Shown piece by piece: positions 1-6,840 of a stretch of DNA of 13,971 bases. Numbering within the stretch: the first letter of the stretch is position 1; every line of letters begins with the position of its first letter. The notes beneath the pieces were generated by a model. That model saw only the letters and a list, made by a program, of their open reading frames with translations. It had not been told where the DNA came from and searched no databases. This DNA is from Candidatus Kaiserbacteria bacterium (GTDB lineage: Bacteria > Patescibacteriota > Minisyncoccia > Phycocordibacterales > UBA918). A program made the position numbers and the translations under genes. The stretch spans positions 1-13,971 of the forward strand of contig JAGQLZ010000037.1 in the NCBI GenBank assembly GCA_020428895.1. The letters are read 5' to 3'.

Positions 1-299
1 TCTACCAATGAAATTATATGATTTATGTGTTCAAGAATTTCTTGTCGGTGTTTATCATCTAATGGTATATTCCAAATTTCATTATTTTCTAAATCAGTAG
101 CATGATTACCATTTTGACCCAAAGTATAAGCTATCAATTCATTACTCTGCCAACCAATTTTTGAAACTTCTTGTCCAGACACAATAGTAATATCTCGATC
201 CATTTCATCTAAAATCTTATACATTTCTGGTAAGATTTTTTCCCGTGATGGTGCGATAGTTAAGTCCATATCAAAAAATAGATGTCGATAATGTTTCAT
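1..299 (-). CDS. HAD-superfamily hydrolase, phosphomannomutase/HAD-IIB-like (5' part, truncated by window edge)
   Basis: Ninety-nine codons are readable from the ATG at 299-297 without a stop, and the frame runs off the left edge, so the C-terminal part is missing. The N-terminus has the HAD motif I nucleophile signature DMDLT (Asp10, Asp12, Thr14), followed by APSREKI, which resembles the DVDGT-L-T-P-x-R region of eukaryotic-type phosphomannomutases. A second HAD motif (IVSG, Ser41) and the segment QNGNHA near residue 62, similar to the ENG segment of PMM/Cof-type enzymes, support HAD class IIB. The likely chemistry is phosphoryl transfer through an aspartyl-phosphate, on a sugar phosphate or similar substrate; the substrate cannot be told. 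The first Asp of motif I is the expected nucleophile and the second the general acid/base. The start is chosen because a consensus TATAAT lies 9 nt upstream. Whether it is a mutase or a phosphatase is undecided. Confidence 0.75.
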   Translation of the reverse strand, partial: MKHYRHLFFDMDLTIAPSREKILPEMYKILDEMDRDITIVSGQEVSKIGWQSNELIAYTLGQNGNHATDLENNEIWNIPLDDKHRQEILEHINHIISLV

Positions 300-308
300 A
301 TGTTGAAT

Positions 309-314
309 ATTATA
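309..314 (-). promoter_or_regulatory. -10 box for the HAD gene, leaderless geometry
   Basis: On the minus strand a perfect TATAAT (314 to 309) is followed by 9 nt and then the ATG at 299. A start point about 7 nt after the hexamer would leave a leader of only about 3 nt. No Shine-Dalgarno sequence is possible in that space. A convincing -35 element is not visible. Confidence 0.5.
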
Positions 315-319
315 CTAAT

Positions 320-348
320 TTGAAGGATTGAGTCTGTTAATATATAAA
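320..348 (+). promoter_or_regulatory. Possible promoter of the membrane protein gene
   Basis: TTGAAG (320-325) and TATAAA (343-348) are separated by 17 nt, a good sigma-70 layout, but the -10 ends only 4 nt before the ATG at 353, which is too close for a start point upstream of the codon. The overlapping TAATAT (338-343) would put the start point near 350, giving a leader of about 3 nt. No Shine-Dalgarno sequence is present. It shares a 53-bp divergent intergenic region with the HAD gene. Confidence 0.35.
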
Positions 349-352
349 TATC

Positions 353-931
353 ATGTCATTTTTTGTGGTAATTATCTACATATTACAGTCAATTGCCATT
401 TCTCTAGGAGTGGGTGCGTCCACTTTAGCCATTGTTAATTTTTTTGTGGCCATAGCTGACGGTCATATCGATGAAACTGAACGCAATATGATGGGGATTG
501 TATACGTAGTTCTACGGGTAGCCATGGTGGCGATTCTTTTCTCTGCTGCGTACATCGGTCTATATGAATATTCCATAGCTGGCAGTTCTGCTATGGACAT
601 ACATACCATTTCTCAATGGGTTGTTATATTTATTTTGTACTTTAATGCAATTTTGATGACAGCACATATCATGCCAAGTACGTTTGGGCCGGCTATTCAG
701 GCTTCTAGTTGGTACACACTGGGTATAATGACAGCCTTATTACCGATTGGTAAATCAGTAAATAGTTTTAATATTTTCTTTGCAATCTACTTATGTGCCA
801 TTGTATTTGCAGTAGCTATCGTTAACGGCATAATGTGGCATATTAAAGTCAACAAATTAGCAAGGGGAATCTCGCCAAAAAGTAAACAGCCAATTAATCA
901 CTCAGTTGACCAGGATTCCGATGATAAATAA
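353..931 (+). CDS. Unrecognised integral membrane protein, about five TM segments
   Basis: I do not recognise this 192-residue protein. Hydrophobic stretches suggest membrane segments near residues 4-33, 49-71, 87-106, 119-133 and 140-163. A polar acidic loop, DGHIDETERN (residues 37-46), separates the first two, and a hydrophilic, lysine- then aspartate-rich tail follows from about residue 166. There is no cleavable signal peptide with an obvious processing site; the first hydrophobic segment is long and probably a signal anchor. No catalytic motif or transporter signature is visible. The last 12 codons and the stop overlap the 3' end of the convergent RND transporter gene by 38 bp, so the two mRNAs can pair at their ends. 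The start has no Shine-Dalgarno sequence and lies just after an AT-rich -10-like region. It could be a small lineage-specific membrane protein; any link to the efflux pump is only positional. Confidence 0.7.
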   Translation: MSFFVVIIYILQSIAISLGVGASTLAIVNFFVAIADGHIDETERNMMGIVYVVLRVAMVAILFSAAYIGLYEYSIAGSSAMDIHTISQWVVIFILYFNAILMTAHIMPSTFGPAIQASSWYTLGIMTALLPIGKSVNSFNIFFAIYLCAIVFAVAIVNGIMWHIKVNKLARGISPKSKQPINHSVDQDSDDK

Positions 932-3900
932 TTGGTATAAACAATAAAGTAATTAGCACCGAAAATACTAGCCCGTACATCACAGCGTAAGCCAAAGGTG
1001 ACCACAAATCACCAGCGTAAGTAAGTGGTATCATACCAATTACTGTTGTTGTCATGGTTAAAAGAATTGGTCGTAATCTACTTCCTGCAGAGTCAATTAC
1101 GATATTTCTAATATCTTTATTTGGGTTTTCTCTACGTTGTTGGTTCATCATATCGATTAAAAGAATTGAGTTGTTTACCACAATACCAGTTAAGGCGATA
1201 AAGCCCATCATAGAAGGGAAGGAAAGTGAGCTACCCATTATCGCAAGTCCTGCAAAGATACCGATTAGTGAATATGGCAAGATAGAAAGTACGTATAACA
1301 TGTGTCGGTAAGAATTAAACTGCAAAGTCAAAATCCCCACCATTAAAGCTAGACCAACAATTAAGGCTAGAAACATTTCTATAAAAGCCTTATTGGACTC
1401 ATCGGTTTCTCCACCACCAGTACTAAATTCCACATTATCTGGAATGTTAAGTTCAGTTTTAATTTTGTTAATAGCTTCAGTTTGAATTTCTCGAGCATTT
1501 CCATTAGCGGTTACGTCTGCTGTGACAGTAACTACCCGTTTACTACTTTCGTGATTAATTACAGAACTTGATTCACGTAGTGAAATAGTTACCAATTCAG
1601 AAAGCGGAACTGTACCAAAAGCAGTAGGTAATGAAATTCTAGCTAATGTATCAATTGCAGTTACATTAGTATTTCCACTAGTTACGTTTTCGTTATTATC
1701 GATATTGAGTTTAACTACCACGTCTATATCCTCATCTAAGGTAGTAAGCGAAGTTGCATCAGTTCCAAATACCGCTGTTCTAGCAATTTGTGAAACCATA
1801 AATGGATTCAAACCTAAAGCTGCTGCTTTGTCTCGATCAAGCTCTAGTACAAACTCGGTATTATTGTTATTGGTACTAGTTTCAATATTTGTAGTATCCG
1901 GTATTGATTTAAATATTTCAGCTGATTGATTAGCGAGTCTGGTTATCTCTTCTAAGTCATCACCAAGAAACTTAACAATAATAGCGGCTCCAGTTGGCGG
2001 ACCGTCACTTGGCTGACTAACAGTTACCTTTACATCAGTAATAGGAGACATTTTTGTTCTTAAGTCTTCGATGATTTCAGAACTAGTTAAGTCACGTTTA
2101 TCTTTTAGTGAAACAAATATATTTGCAAATTTTTCGCCAGTACCGCCAGAACCAAATTCACTACCACTTCCAACTGTCACAGAGAACGACTCAATGTAAT
2201 TTGTCTGATATAACACCTCTTCTACTCTCCTCACATCAATATCAGTAACTTCTTTAATAGTTCCTTCAGGATTTTCTACCTCTACAATAATGTACTCTAC
2301 GTCACCTGAGTCAAAGAAAACTACTTTAACAAGATTATATTCAGGTAGGAAAGTTGTAGCTACAAAGAAACCGATTAAAACACTAAACCCAGTGGTTGCA
2401 AACCATAAGCCAAGTGATGCAAGTCCATTGAGCCAATTACGATAATTTAACTTACGGACATAACGATATCGCCAACGGTAAGTAAAATAAATTAATACAG
2501 ATGAAATAATGCCAGCAAAAACATTAAACGTTAGAAAAATTGCCAGTATTAATCCGGCTGCAATAATAGCAGTAAACTTATCTTCTTTGTTGGCATTACC
2601 AATAATTGTTGATAGCCAATTTTTATAACGTGTTTCCAGTTTGTGTGCCAATTCAACTTGTTTTTCTTCAAATCGAGTGTTGTTTTTTCTATGTAGAAAG
2701 ATTGAAGCTAATAGAGGAATTATTGCAAGTGACACAAACATGGATGCGAACAACAAGAAAATCAAAGTGAACGGTATACTGGCAATAAATTGACCAATGA
2801 CTCCTGACACAATAAATAGTCCGGCAAACATTGCTACCGTAGTTAGAGTCCCAGAAATTAAAGGAGCTGAAAATTCTCTAATAGTTTTTATAGCCGCTTC
2901 ACGTTTATCAATCGTTGGATTATCTTTCATTCGGCGATTAATTCCTTCAACCATCACAATGGATGAATCCACTAAAATACCGATACCCAGAATTAATGAA
3001 AAAAGACTTAAAAAGTTAATAGTGTTTTCAGAAAAATATAGGCCAATAAAACCAAACAAAAATGATAGAGGAATTGCTGTACCTGCCAAAATACCTTCAC
3101 GCCAGCCAATTGCTACCACTAGTAATAAAACAACTAAAAATACTGTTTGTAATCCAGAAGTAGATAGTCTAATTAAGTCAGTTTCAATTTGTTCACCGGC
3201 GTCGAGAATTGTTACTGAATTAACATTTTCCAACAGTTCATTAAGCTGTTTAAGTTCATCAATCCGTGCGTTAACAGCTTTAGCGATACTAGTAATATCT
3301 CCACCTGACAATTTATAAACATTAAAAGTTATTGAATTTTGTGATGGTTCATTCTCGACGCTAAGTCGAGAAATTGAAGAAGCCGGAGCCAGACCATCTT
3401 CAACAACAGCAATATCACGAATATAAACTGGTTGACCTCCCAAAGTAGTTACAGCGATATTTTGAATTTGTGAACTATCAGTAATGTCACCATCAAAAGC
3501 GACATTATAAGCCACACCGTTATTTACAATCTGCCCAATTGGTAAAGTCAGATTGGCATTTCTAATAGCATTGGTAACTTCCGTAAGAGAAATACCAAAC
3601 TTTAAAAGATCAGCTTGATTAACAATAACAGCTACCTCACGGTCTCTTACGCCTTGAGTTTGTACTCTGGCTACTCCAGCTATAGACTCAATTTCTCTTT
3701 CAAGATCTTTAGACAACTCAGCAAATGCAAAGTCGCTTAAATCAGCTGAAAAAGCGATTGCCATAATTGGTTGATCAACGAAGTTTACCTCTGACACAAA
3801 CGGATCCTCTGCGTCGTTAGGTAAGTCTTGTTTAATTTTATCCACTTCGTCTTTAAGATCTTGAATTGATGTATCAATATCAGCACTTGCCTCAAACTCA

Positions 3901-4172
3901 ACTACTACAGAAGAGACACCTTCTCGTGAAGTAGAAGTAATCTTTTTAACATTCTCCAAGGCAGTTAAACCTCGTTCTATTTCATTGGTAATTAGTGATT
4001 CGATATCAGAAGCTGGTGCACCTGGTAAAACAGTTGTAATGACACCAATCGGAATAACCACCTCTGGCGATGATTCTCTTGGAATTGAAACCAAACTATA
4101 AACACCAAGTCCAATTAATACTACAAGAAATAGATACGCAAACTTATTGTTTCGAATAAAAAATTCCCACAT
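894..4172 (-). CDS. RND-family efflux transporter (AcrB/CusA-like permease)
   Basis: The 1092-residue protein has the duplicated RND architecture: TM1 (about 11-30), a large extracytoplasmic porter loop, TM2-TM6 (about 340-493), TM7 (about 583-608), a second large loop, and TM8-TM12 (about 929-1083). TM4 carries GILVDSSIVMVEG: Asp402 matches the first of the paired proton-relay aspartates of AcrB (Asp407), while the second is Ser. TM10 has GIVVNNSILLID, with Asn where AcrB has Lys940, a variant I have seen in many non-proteobacterial RND pumps. An extra hydrophobic hairpin at about 531-565 lies in the linker between TM6 and TM7, which would raise the TM count to about 14. The family couples proton entry to substrate export; substrates cannot be predicted. 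The gene follows the adaptor gene with one base between stop and ATG (TAATATG), so it is probably translationally coupled to it. Its 3' end overlaps a convergent gene. Confidence 0.93.
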   Translation of the reverse strand: MWEFFIRNNKFAYLFLVVLIGLGVYSLVSIPRESSPEVVIPIGVITTVLPGAPASDIESLITNEIERGLTALENVKKITSTSREGVSSVVVEFEASADIDTSIQDLKDEVDKIKQDLPNDAEDPFVSEVNFVDQPIMAIAFSADLSDFAFAELSKDLEREIESIAGVARVQTQGVRDREVAVIVNQADLLKFGISLTEVTNAIRNANLTLPIGQIVNNGVAYNVAFDGDITDSSQIQNIAVTTLGGQPVYIRDIAVVEDGLAPASSISRLSVENEPSQNSITFNVYKLSGGDITSIAKAVNARIDELKQLNELLENVNSVTILDAGEQIETDLIRLSTSGLQTVFLVVLLLVVAIGWREGILAGTAIPLSFLFGFIGLYFSENTINFLSLFSLILGIGILVDSSIVMVEGINRRMKDNPTIDKREAAIKTIREFSAPLISGTLTTVAMFAGLFIVSGVIGQFIASIPFTLIFLLFASMFVSLAIIPLLASIFLHRKNNTRFEEKQVELAHKLETRYKNWLSTIIGNANKEDKFTAIIAAGLILAIFLTFNVFAGIISSVLIYFTYRWRYRYVRKLNYRNWLNGLASLGLWFATTGFSVLIGFFVATTFLPEYNLVKVVFFDSGDVEYIIVEVENPEGTIKEVTDIDVRRVEEVLYQTNYIESFSVTVGSGSEFGSGGTGEKFANIFVSLKDKRDLTSSEIIEDLRTKMSPITDVKVTVSQPSDGPPTGAAIIVKFLGDDLEEITRLANQSAEIFKSIPDTTNIETSTNNNNTEFVLELDRDKAAALGLNPFMVSQIARTAVFGTDATSLTTLDEDIDVVVKLNIDNNENVTSGNTNVTAIDTLARISLPTAFGTVPLSELVTISLRESSSVINHESSKRVVTVTADVTANGNAREIQTEAINKIKTELNIPDNVEFSTGGGETDESNKAFIEMFLALIVGLALMVGILTLQFNSYRHMLYVLSILPYSLIGIFAGLAIMGSSLSFPSMMGFIALTGIVVNNSILLIDMMNQQRRENPNKDIRNIVIDSAGSRLRPILLTMTTTVIGMIPLTYAGDLWSPLAYAVMYGLVFSVLITLLFIPIIYHRNPGQLSD

Positions 4173-4173
4173 A

Positions 4174-5739
4174 TTAATTTTCTATTACGTTTACAGTTTG
4201 ACCGCTTGATAAACCTCGAGCGTCAGTAACAAACACGGTATTTCTATCAATGCCTGAAATTATTTCTATAAATGAGCCACTGATGTTACCAATAGTAACT
4301 GGGTTAGAAACAAGTTTACCGTTTTCAATTGTAAACACAGTACCGTCTGAAGCAGTGAACTTTACTGCTGTAAGTGGGATTAAAATTGGGCCAGTCAAAT
4401 CTTTGTCTGGTTCGTTATAATCACTAGTAATTGCTATTGATACAGTATCGCCGTTTGCAATGTCGATTGAGTCAGTTTGAATTTTAATTTCAATTTTTTT
4501 AGTAGCAGGATTAATGGCCGGTGAAATATGAGTAACTGTACCACTGTATAGTTTCTCAATAGTTACTGATTGACCAATATTTATTCGATCTCGTTCTGAT
4601 TCGCCAATAAAAGTGGTTATCTCAAGAGCGTTGTTATTGGCAATAGTTGCAACTGGAGCTGTTTGTGAGACATAGTCACCAACCTTAACATCAAGTGAAT
4701 TAACTACTCCAGCGATAGGTGTTCTAATGATAGTTTTAGCATAATTTGCCTCAGCCGCTCTAAGTGAACCCAAAGCTTGTTTAACTTGGGCGTTTGCTGA
4801 AGAAATATTTGAATTTGTTCCACCAAGTTCGGCTGTCGCTACTGCATCTTTAGCTTGAGAAAGGCTAGTTAACTGAGCTTCTAATGAAGCCAAAGTGCTG
4901 TTTAAAACGCCACGCTTGGCTGTAAAAGTGCTTTGCAAGCCAGCAAATCTACCAGTTTCGTATTTACTTGGATCTTCATTAAATATATTAATCACAACGT
5001 CCATCAGTTCGATAGCTGTTGTGGTAATAGAAATTGCTTCACGAATCTCACCTTCAATATTGCTATTTTGATTAATCTGACCAGTGCCAATTTGCCAACT
5101 TGTCATGGCTGTCTGAAGATTTGCTCTTGTAGAGTTAAGGTAGTTAACATTATTTTTAGCATCAAGTCGCACCCCCGGTATACTGTTATTTGGATCAGCA
5201 TAAATTACGTCAACGCTATTAAAGATAATGTCACTAAGTGTGTTGTAGGCACTCCGGTAGGTAGAGATTGCGTTGTTTTTTGCACTAGTAAGACCGGTTT
5301 TAGCTGAGTCGACACTAACATCACTTTTTGCAGCCGCTGCCACAGCTGCTTCGTAAGCTCCTTCAGCCTGTAGTAAGGTAGCATATTGAGAAGCGTTTTC
5401 TAGTTGAGCGATAACTTGTCCAGGAACCACAGTTTGGCCCAGTGAAGTATTTACCCTTGTTATTCGTCCAGAAGTTTCAGCGATAATATTAGCTTGATCT
5501 AAGGAAGCAACAGACCCGATAAGTTGCAGGGAAGCAACATCAGAGTAGTCACTAACACTAGCAACGCTTACAGAACGTACTTGTTCTTCAGCTACTGTTT
5601 CGTTTGGTGATTCTTGATTGGTAACAAAATATAAACCCATCAAGCCAATAGTAAGAACTACCAAAGCCAGTCGACCTCTTCTAGTTTTGTAATTAAAAAA
5701 TGCAAGTAAGTCCTTGCCAACCGAAATAAGTATTTTCAT
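4174..5739 (-). CDS. Periplasmic-adaptor/membrane-fusion protein of an RND pump (HlyD/AcrA family)
   Basis: The 521-residue protein starts with a basic segment and one TM anchor (about 23-40, no lipobox cysteine). It then has two lipoyl half-motifs, at about 86-115 (ETSGRITRVNTSLGQTVVPG) and about 338-368 (RTPIAGVVNSLDVKVGDYVS), flanking an alanine-rich helical hairpin, and finally beta-barrel and membrane-proximal domains (about 372-521). This order is diagnostic for HlyD/AcrA-type adaptors. The hairpin region spans about 220 residues and includes an unusual polar insert (about 165-265), so this protein is longer than the roughly 350-400 residues typical of AcrA-like adaptors. It is the first gene of the operon with the RND permease. 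The ATG at 5739 is supported by an AAGG Shine-Dalgarno sequence 7 nt upstream. The usual third partner, a TolC-like channel, is not nearby. In a lineage thought to lack an outer membrane the adaptor may work without one. Confidence 0.9.
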   Translation of the reverse strand: MKILISVGKDLLAFFNYKTRRGRLALVVLTIGLMGLYFVTNQESPNETVAEEQVRSVSVASVSDYSDVASLQLIGSVASLDQANIIAETSGRITRVNTSLGQTVVPGQVIAQLENASQYATLLQAEGAYEAAVAAAAKSDVSVDSAKTGLTSAKNNAISTYRSAYNTLSDIIFNSVDVIYADPNNSIPGVRLDAKNNVNYLNSTRANLQTAMTSWQIGTGQINQNSNIEGEIREAISITTTAIELMDVVINIFNEDPSKYETGRFAGLQSTFTAKRGVLNSTLASLEAQLTSLSQAKDAVATAELGGTNSNISSANAQVKQALGSLRAAEANYAKTIIRTPIAGVVNSLDVKVGDYVSQTAPVATIANNNALEITTFIGESERDRINIGQSVTIEKLYSGTVTHISPAINPATKKIEIKIQTDSIDIANGDTVSIAITSDYNEPDKDLTGPILIPLTAVKFTASDGTVFTIENGKLVSNPVTIGNISGSFIEIISGIDRNTVFVTDARGLSSGQTVNVIEN

Positions 5740-5746
5740 GTAACTA

Positions 5747-5750
5747 CCTT
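5747..5750 (-). promoter_or_regulatory. Shine-Dalgarno sequence of the adaptor gene
   Basis: AAGG on the minus strand, 7 nt before the ATG at 5739. It is one of only two clear Shine-Dalgarno sequences in the window and fixes the start of the efflux operon. Confidence 0.6.
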
Positions 5751-5763
5751 AAATTTTAACCCC

Positions 5764-5794
5764 TTGACAATATACTATTTCTGTTACTTGTCAA
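5764..5794 (-). promoter_or_regulatory. Inverted repeat with face-to-face -35-like boxes upstream of the efflux operon
   Basis: TTGACAA (5764-5770) and its exact reverse complement TTGTCAA (5788-5794) are separated by 17 nt. On the minus strand TTGACA (5794 to 5789) is a perfect -35. With a 16-nt spacer the best -10 is TATTGT (5772 to 5767), a weak match that lies inside the other arm. This is the best candidate promoter of the adaptor-RND operon, giving a leader of about 20-25 nt with a Shine-Dalgarno sequence. The symmetry could also be an operator. A plus-strand promoter from the TTGACA at 5764 lacks a good -10. Confidence 0.4.
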
Positions 5795-5848
5795 TGGTAA
5801 AGTTATAACCGACATATATATAATACGCCTTTCTCATTAATTTATTTC

Positions 5849-5857
5849 TGTTACAAT
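5849..5857 (+). promoter_or_regulatory. Extended -10 for the methionine-rich gene, leaderless geometry
   Basis: TG at 5849-5850, one base, then TACAAT at 5852-5857 form an extended -10. Nine bases separate it from the ATG at 5867, predicting a leader of about 3 nt. The -35 region is poor, as is usual with extended -10 promoters. A second -10-like TATAAT lies at 5819-5824 and could give a longer leader, but no Shine-Dalgarno sequence would be present in either case. Confidence 0.5.
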
Positions 5858-5866
5858 TGCGTCATT

Positions 5867-6184
5867 ATGTTTGGAAAAGTGAAAAACTTTGCGATGAAAA
5901 AAATGATTCAATCGCAAATGAAAGACGCTCCACCGGAGCAACAAAAAATGATTATGGAGATGATGGAAAATGATCCAAAACTCTTCGAAAAGATTGCAAA
6001 AGAAATGCAGGCTGAATTAAAGTCTAACGGTAACAATCAAATGGCTGCGGCTATGAAAGTATTGCCAAAATATCAAAGTGAAATTATGGCAGCGATGAGT
6101 CCAGAAAGCCGAGAACAATTAATAAAGATGCAAGGTGGGGGAGCGGCTGGTAAGTTTAATCCTAACGGCTCAATTAGACGCTAA
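5867..6184 (+). CDS. Small methionine-rich helical protein, unrecognised
   Basis: I do not recognise this 105-residue protein. It is predicted soluble and mostly alpha-helical, with 14 methionines (about 13%) spread along the chain. Many sit in amphipathic stretches such as MIMEMMENDPKLFEKIAKEM (residues 28-47). The last 17 or so residues are glycine-rich and basic and look disordered. Methionine-lined amphipathic helices recall hydrophobic-substrate binders such as the SRP M domain, and the NDPKLFEKI stretch is loosely like STI1-type repeats; neither resemblance is strong enough to name a function. It is an independent transcription unit: an extended -10 lies just upstream and a strong intrinsic terminator 27 nt downstream. 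The ATG at 5867 is the first in frame after that -10. Confidence 0.7.
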   Translation: MFGKVKNFAMKKMIQSQMKDAPPEQQKMIMEMMENDPKLFEKIAKEMQAELKSNGNNQMAAAMKVLPKYQSEIMAAMSPESREQLIKMQGGGAAGKFNPNGSIRR

Positions 6185-6210
6185 CGAAAACAATACTCTA
6201 TCAACAGATT

Positions 6211-6245
6211 CTTAAAAAACACCGTTCATGTCGGTGTTTTTTAAG
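6211..6245 (+). terminator. Strong, symmetric intrinsic terminator
   Basis: A perfect 14-bp stem pairs 6211-6224 with 6232-6245 around a 7-nt loop (TTCATGT). The core is ACACCG/CGGTGT flanked by A6 and T6 runs, so it has the U-tract on either strand. It ends the methionine-rich gene. The opposite strand has no gene ending here. Confidence 0.85.
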
Positions 6246-6252
6246 TTAGAAT
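6225..6252 (+). promoter_or_regulatory. Possible promoter of the flavoprotein-sppA operon overlapping the terminator
   Basis: TAGAAT (6247-6252) is followed by 9 nt and the ATG at 6262, the same geometry as at other genes here. The best -35-like hexamer, TTCATG (6225-6230, 16-nt spacer), falls in the terminator loop, so the terminator DNA may serve as the upstream half of the next promoter. No Shine-Dalgarno sequence is present. Confidence 0.4.
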
Positions 6253-6261
6253 TCAATATAT

Positions 6262-6840
6262 ATGACAAAGAAAATACTAGTTATTTGTGGTAACCCTGAC
6301 GCTGATTCATTTAGTGGTGCAGTATCAGATCGTTATCAAGCCGGTGCAGAAGATGCCGGACATGAAGTAATGAGAGTGAATCTCGGAGAGTTACAATTCG
6401 ACCCAATTTTGCACAAAGGGTATAAATCAATTCAAGAATTAGAACCTGACTTGATTGAACTGCAAGACAAATTCAGAAACGCTGATCATATTGTAATTGT
6501 GTATCCAAACTGGTGGTGTACCATGCCAGCCCTGTTAAAGGGACTTTTTGATAGATTTTGGTTACCGGGGTTCGCTTTTAATTTCAATAAAGAAACTAAA
6601 AGACTTGATAAACATCTAAATGGGCGAACCGCGCGAGTAATAATCCTTTCAGGTTCACATAGTCCATTTAAAACTTGGTGGAATTTTGGAGATTTCACAA
6701 ATGAAATTCAATACGGTATTCTTGAATTTGCTGGTATTAAAACTAAAGTAAGTGCCTATGGACCTTGCGAAAAAGTGACGGATACCTATCGCGAAAAGTG
6801 GCTTAAAGAAATAGAAAACCTTGGAAAACGAGCAATCTAA
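6262..6840 (+). CDS. NAD(P)H dehydrogenase (quinone)-like flavoprotein, flavodoxin_2 family
   Basis: The 192-residue protein has the full length of the NQO1/KefF/MdaB flavodoxin-fold family. Beta-1 and the phosphate-binding loop of the flavin are seen at KKILVICGNPDADSFSGAV (residues 3-21). The characteristic central segment YPNWWCTMPALLKGLFDRFW with GFAF after it spans about 81-106, and the later strand ending in the loop SGSH is at about 126-133. Family members are soluble FMN- or FAD-dependent dimers that pass two electrons from NAD(P)H to quinones or related acceptors; some (KefF) are ancillary subunits of transporters. No such partner is seen here. The 3' end overlaps the sppA-like gene by 20 nt in another frame, so both are probably one operon with coupled translation. 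The start has no Shine-Dalgarno sequence and follows a -10-like box by 9 nt. Confidence 0.88.
   Translation: MTKKILVICGNPDADSFSGAVSDRYQAGAEDAGHEVMRVNLGELQFDPILHKGYKSIQELEPDLIELQDKFRNADHIVIVYPNWWCTMPALLKGLFDRFWLPGFAFNFNKETKRLDKHLNGRTARVIILSGSHSPFKTWWNFGDFTNEIQYGILEFAGIKTKVSAYGPCEKVTDTYREKWLKEIENLGKRAI

Noticed and set aside
2797..3318. 173-codon open frame antisense to the RND gene, and similar antisense frames in other genes
   Set aside because: They lie entirely inside genes with clear family matches on the other strand, have low-complexity composition, and have no promoter or Shine-Dalgarno sequence.
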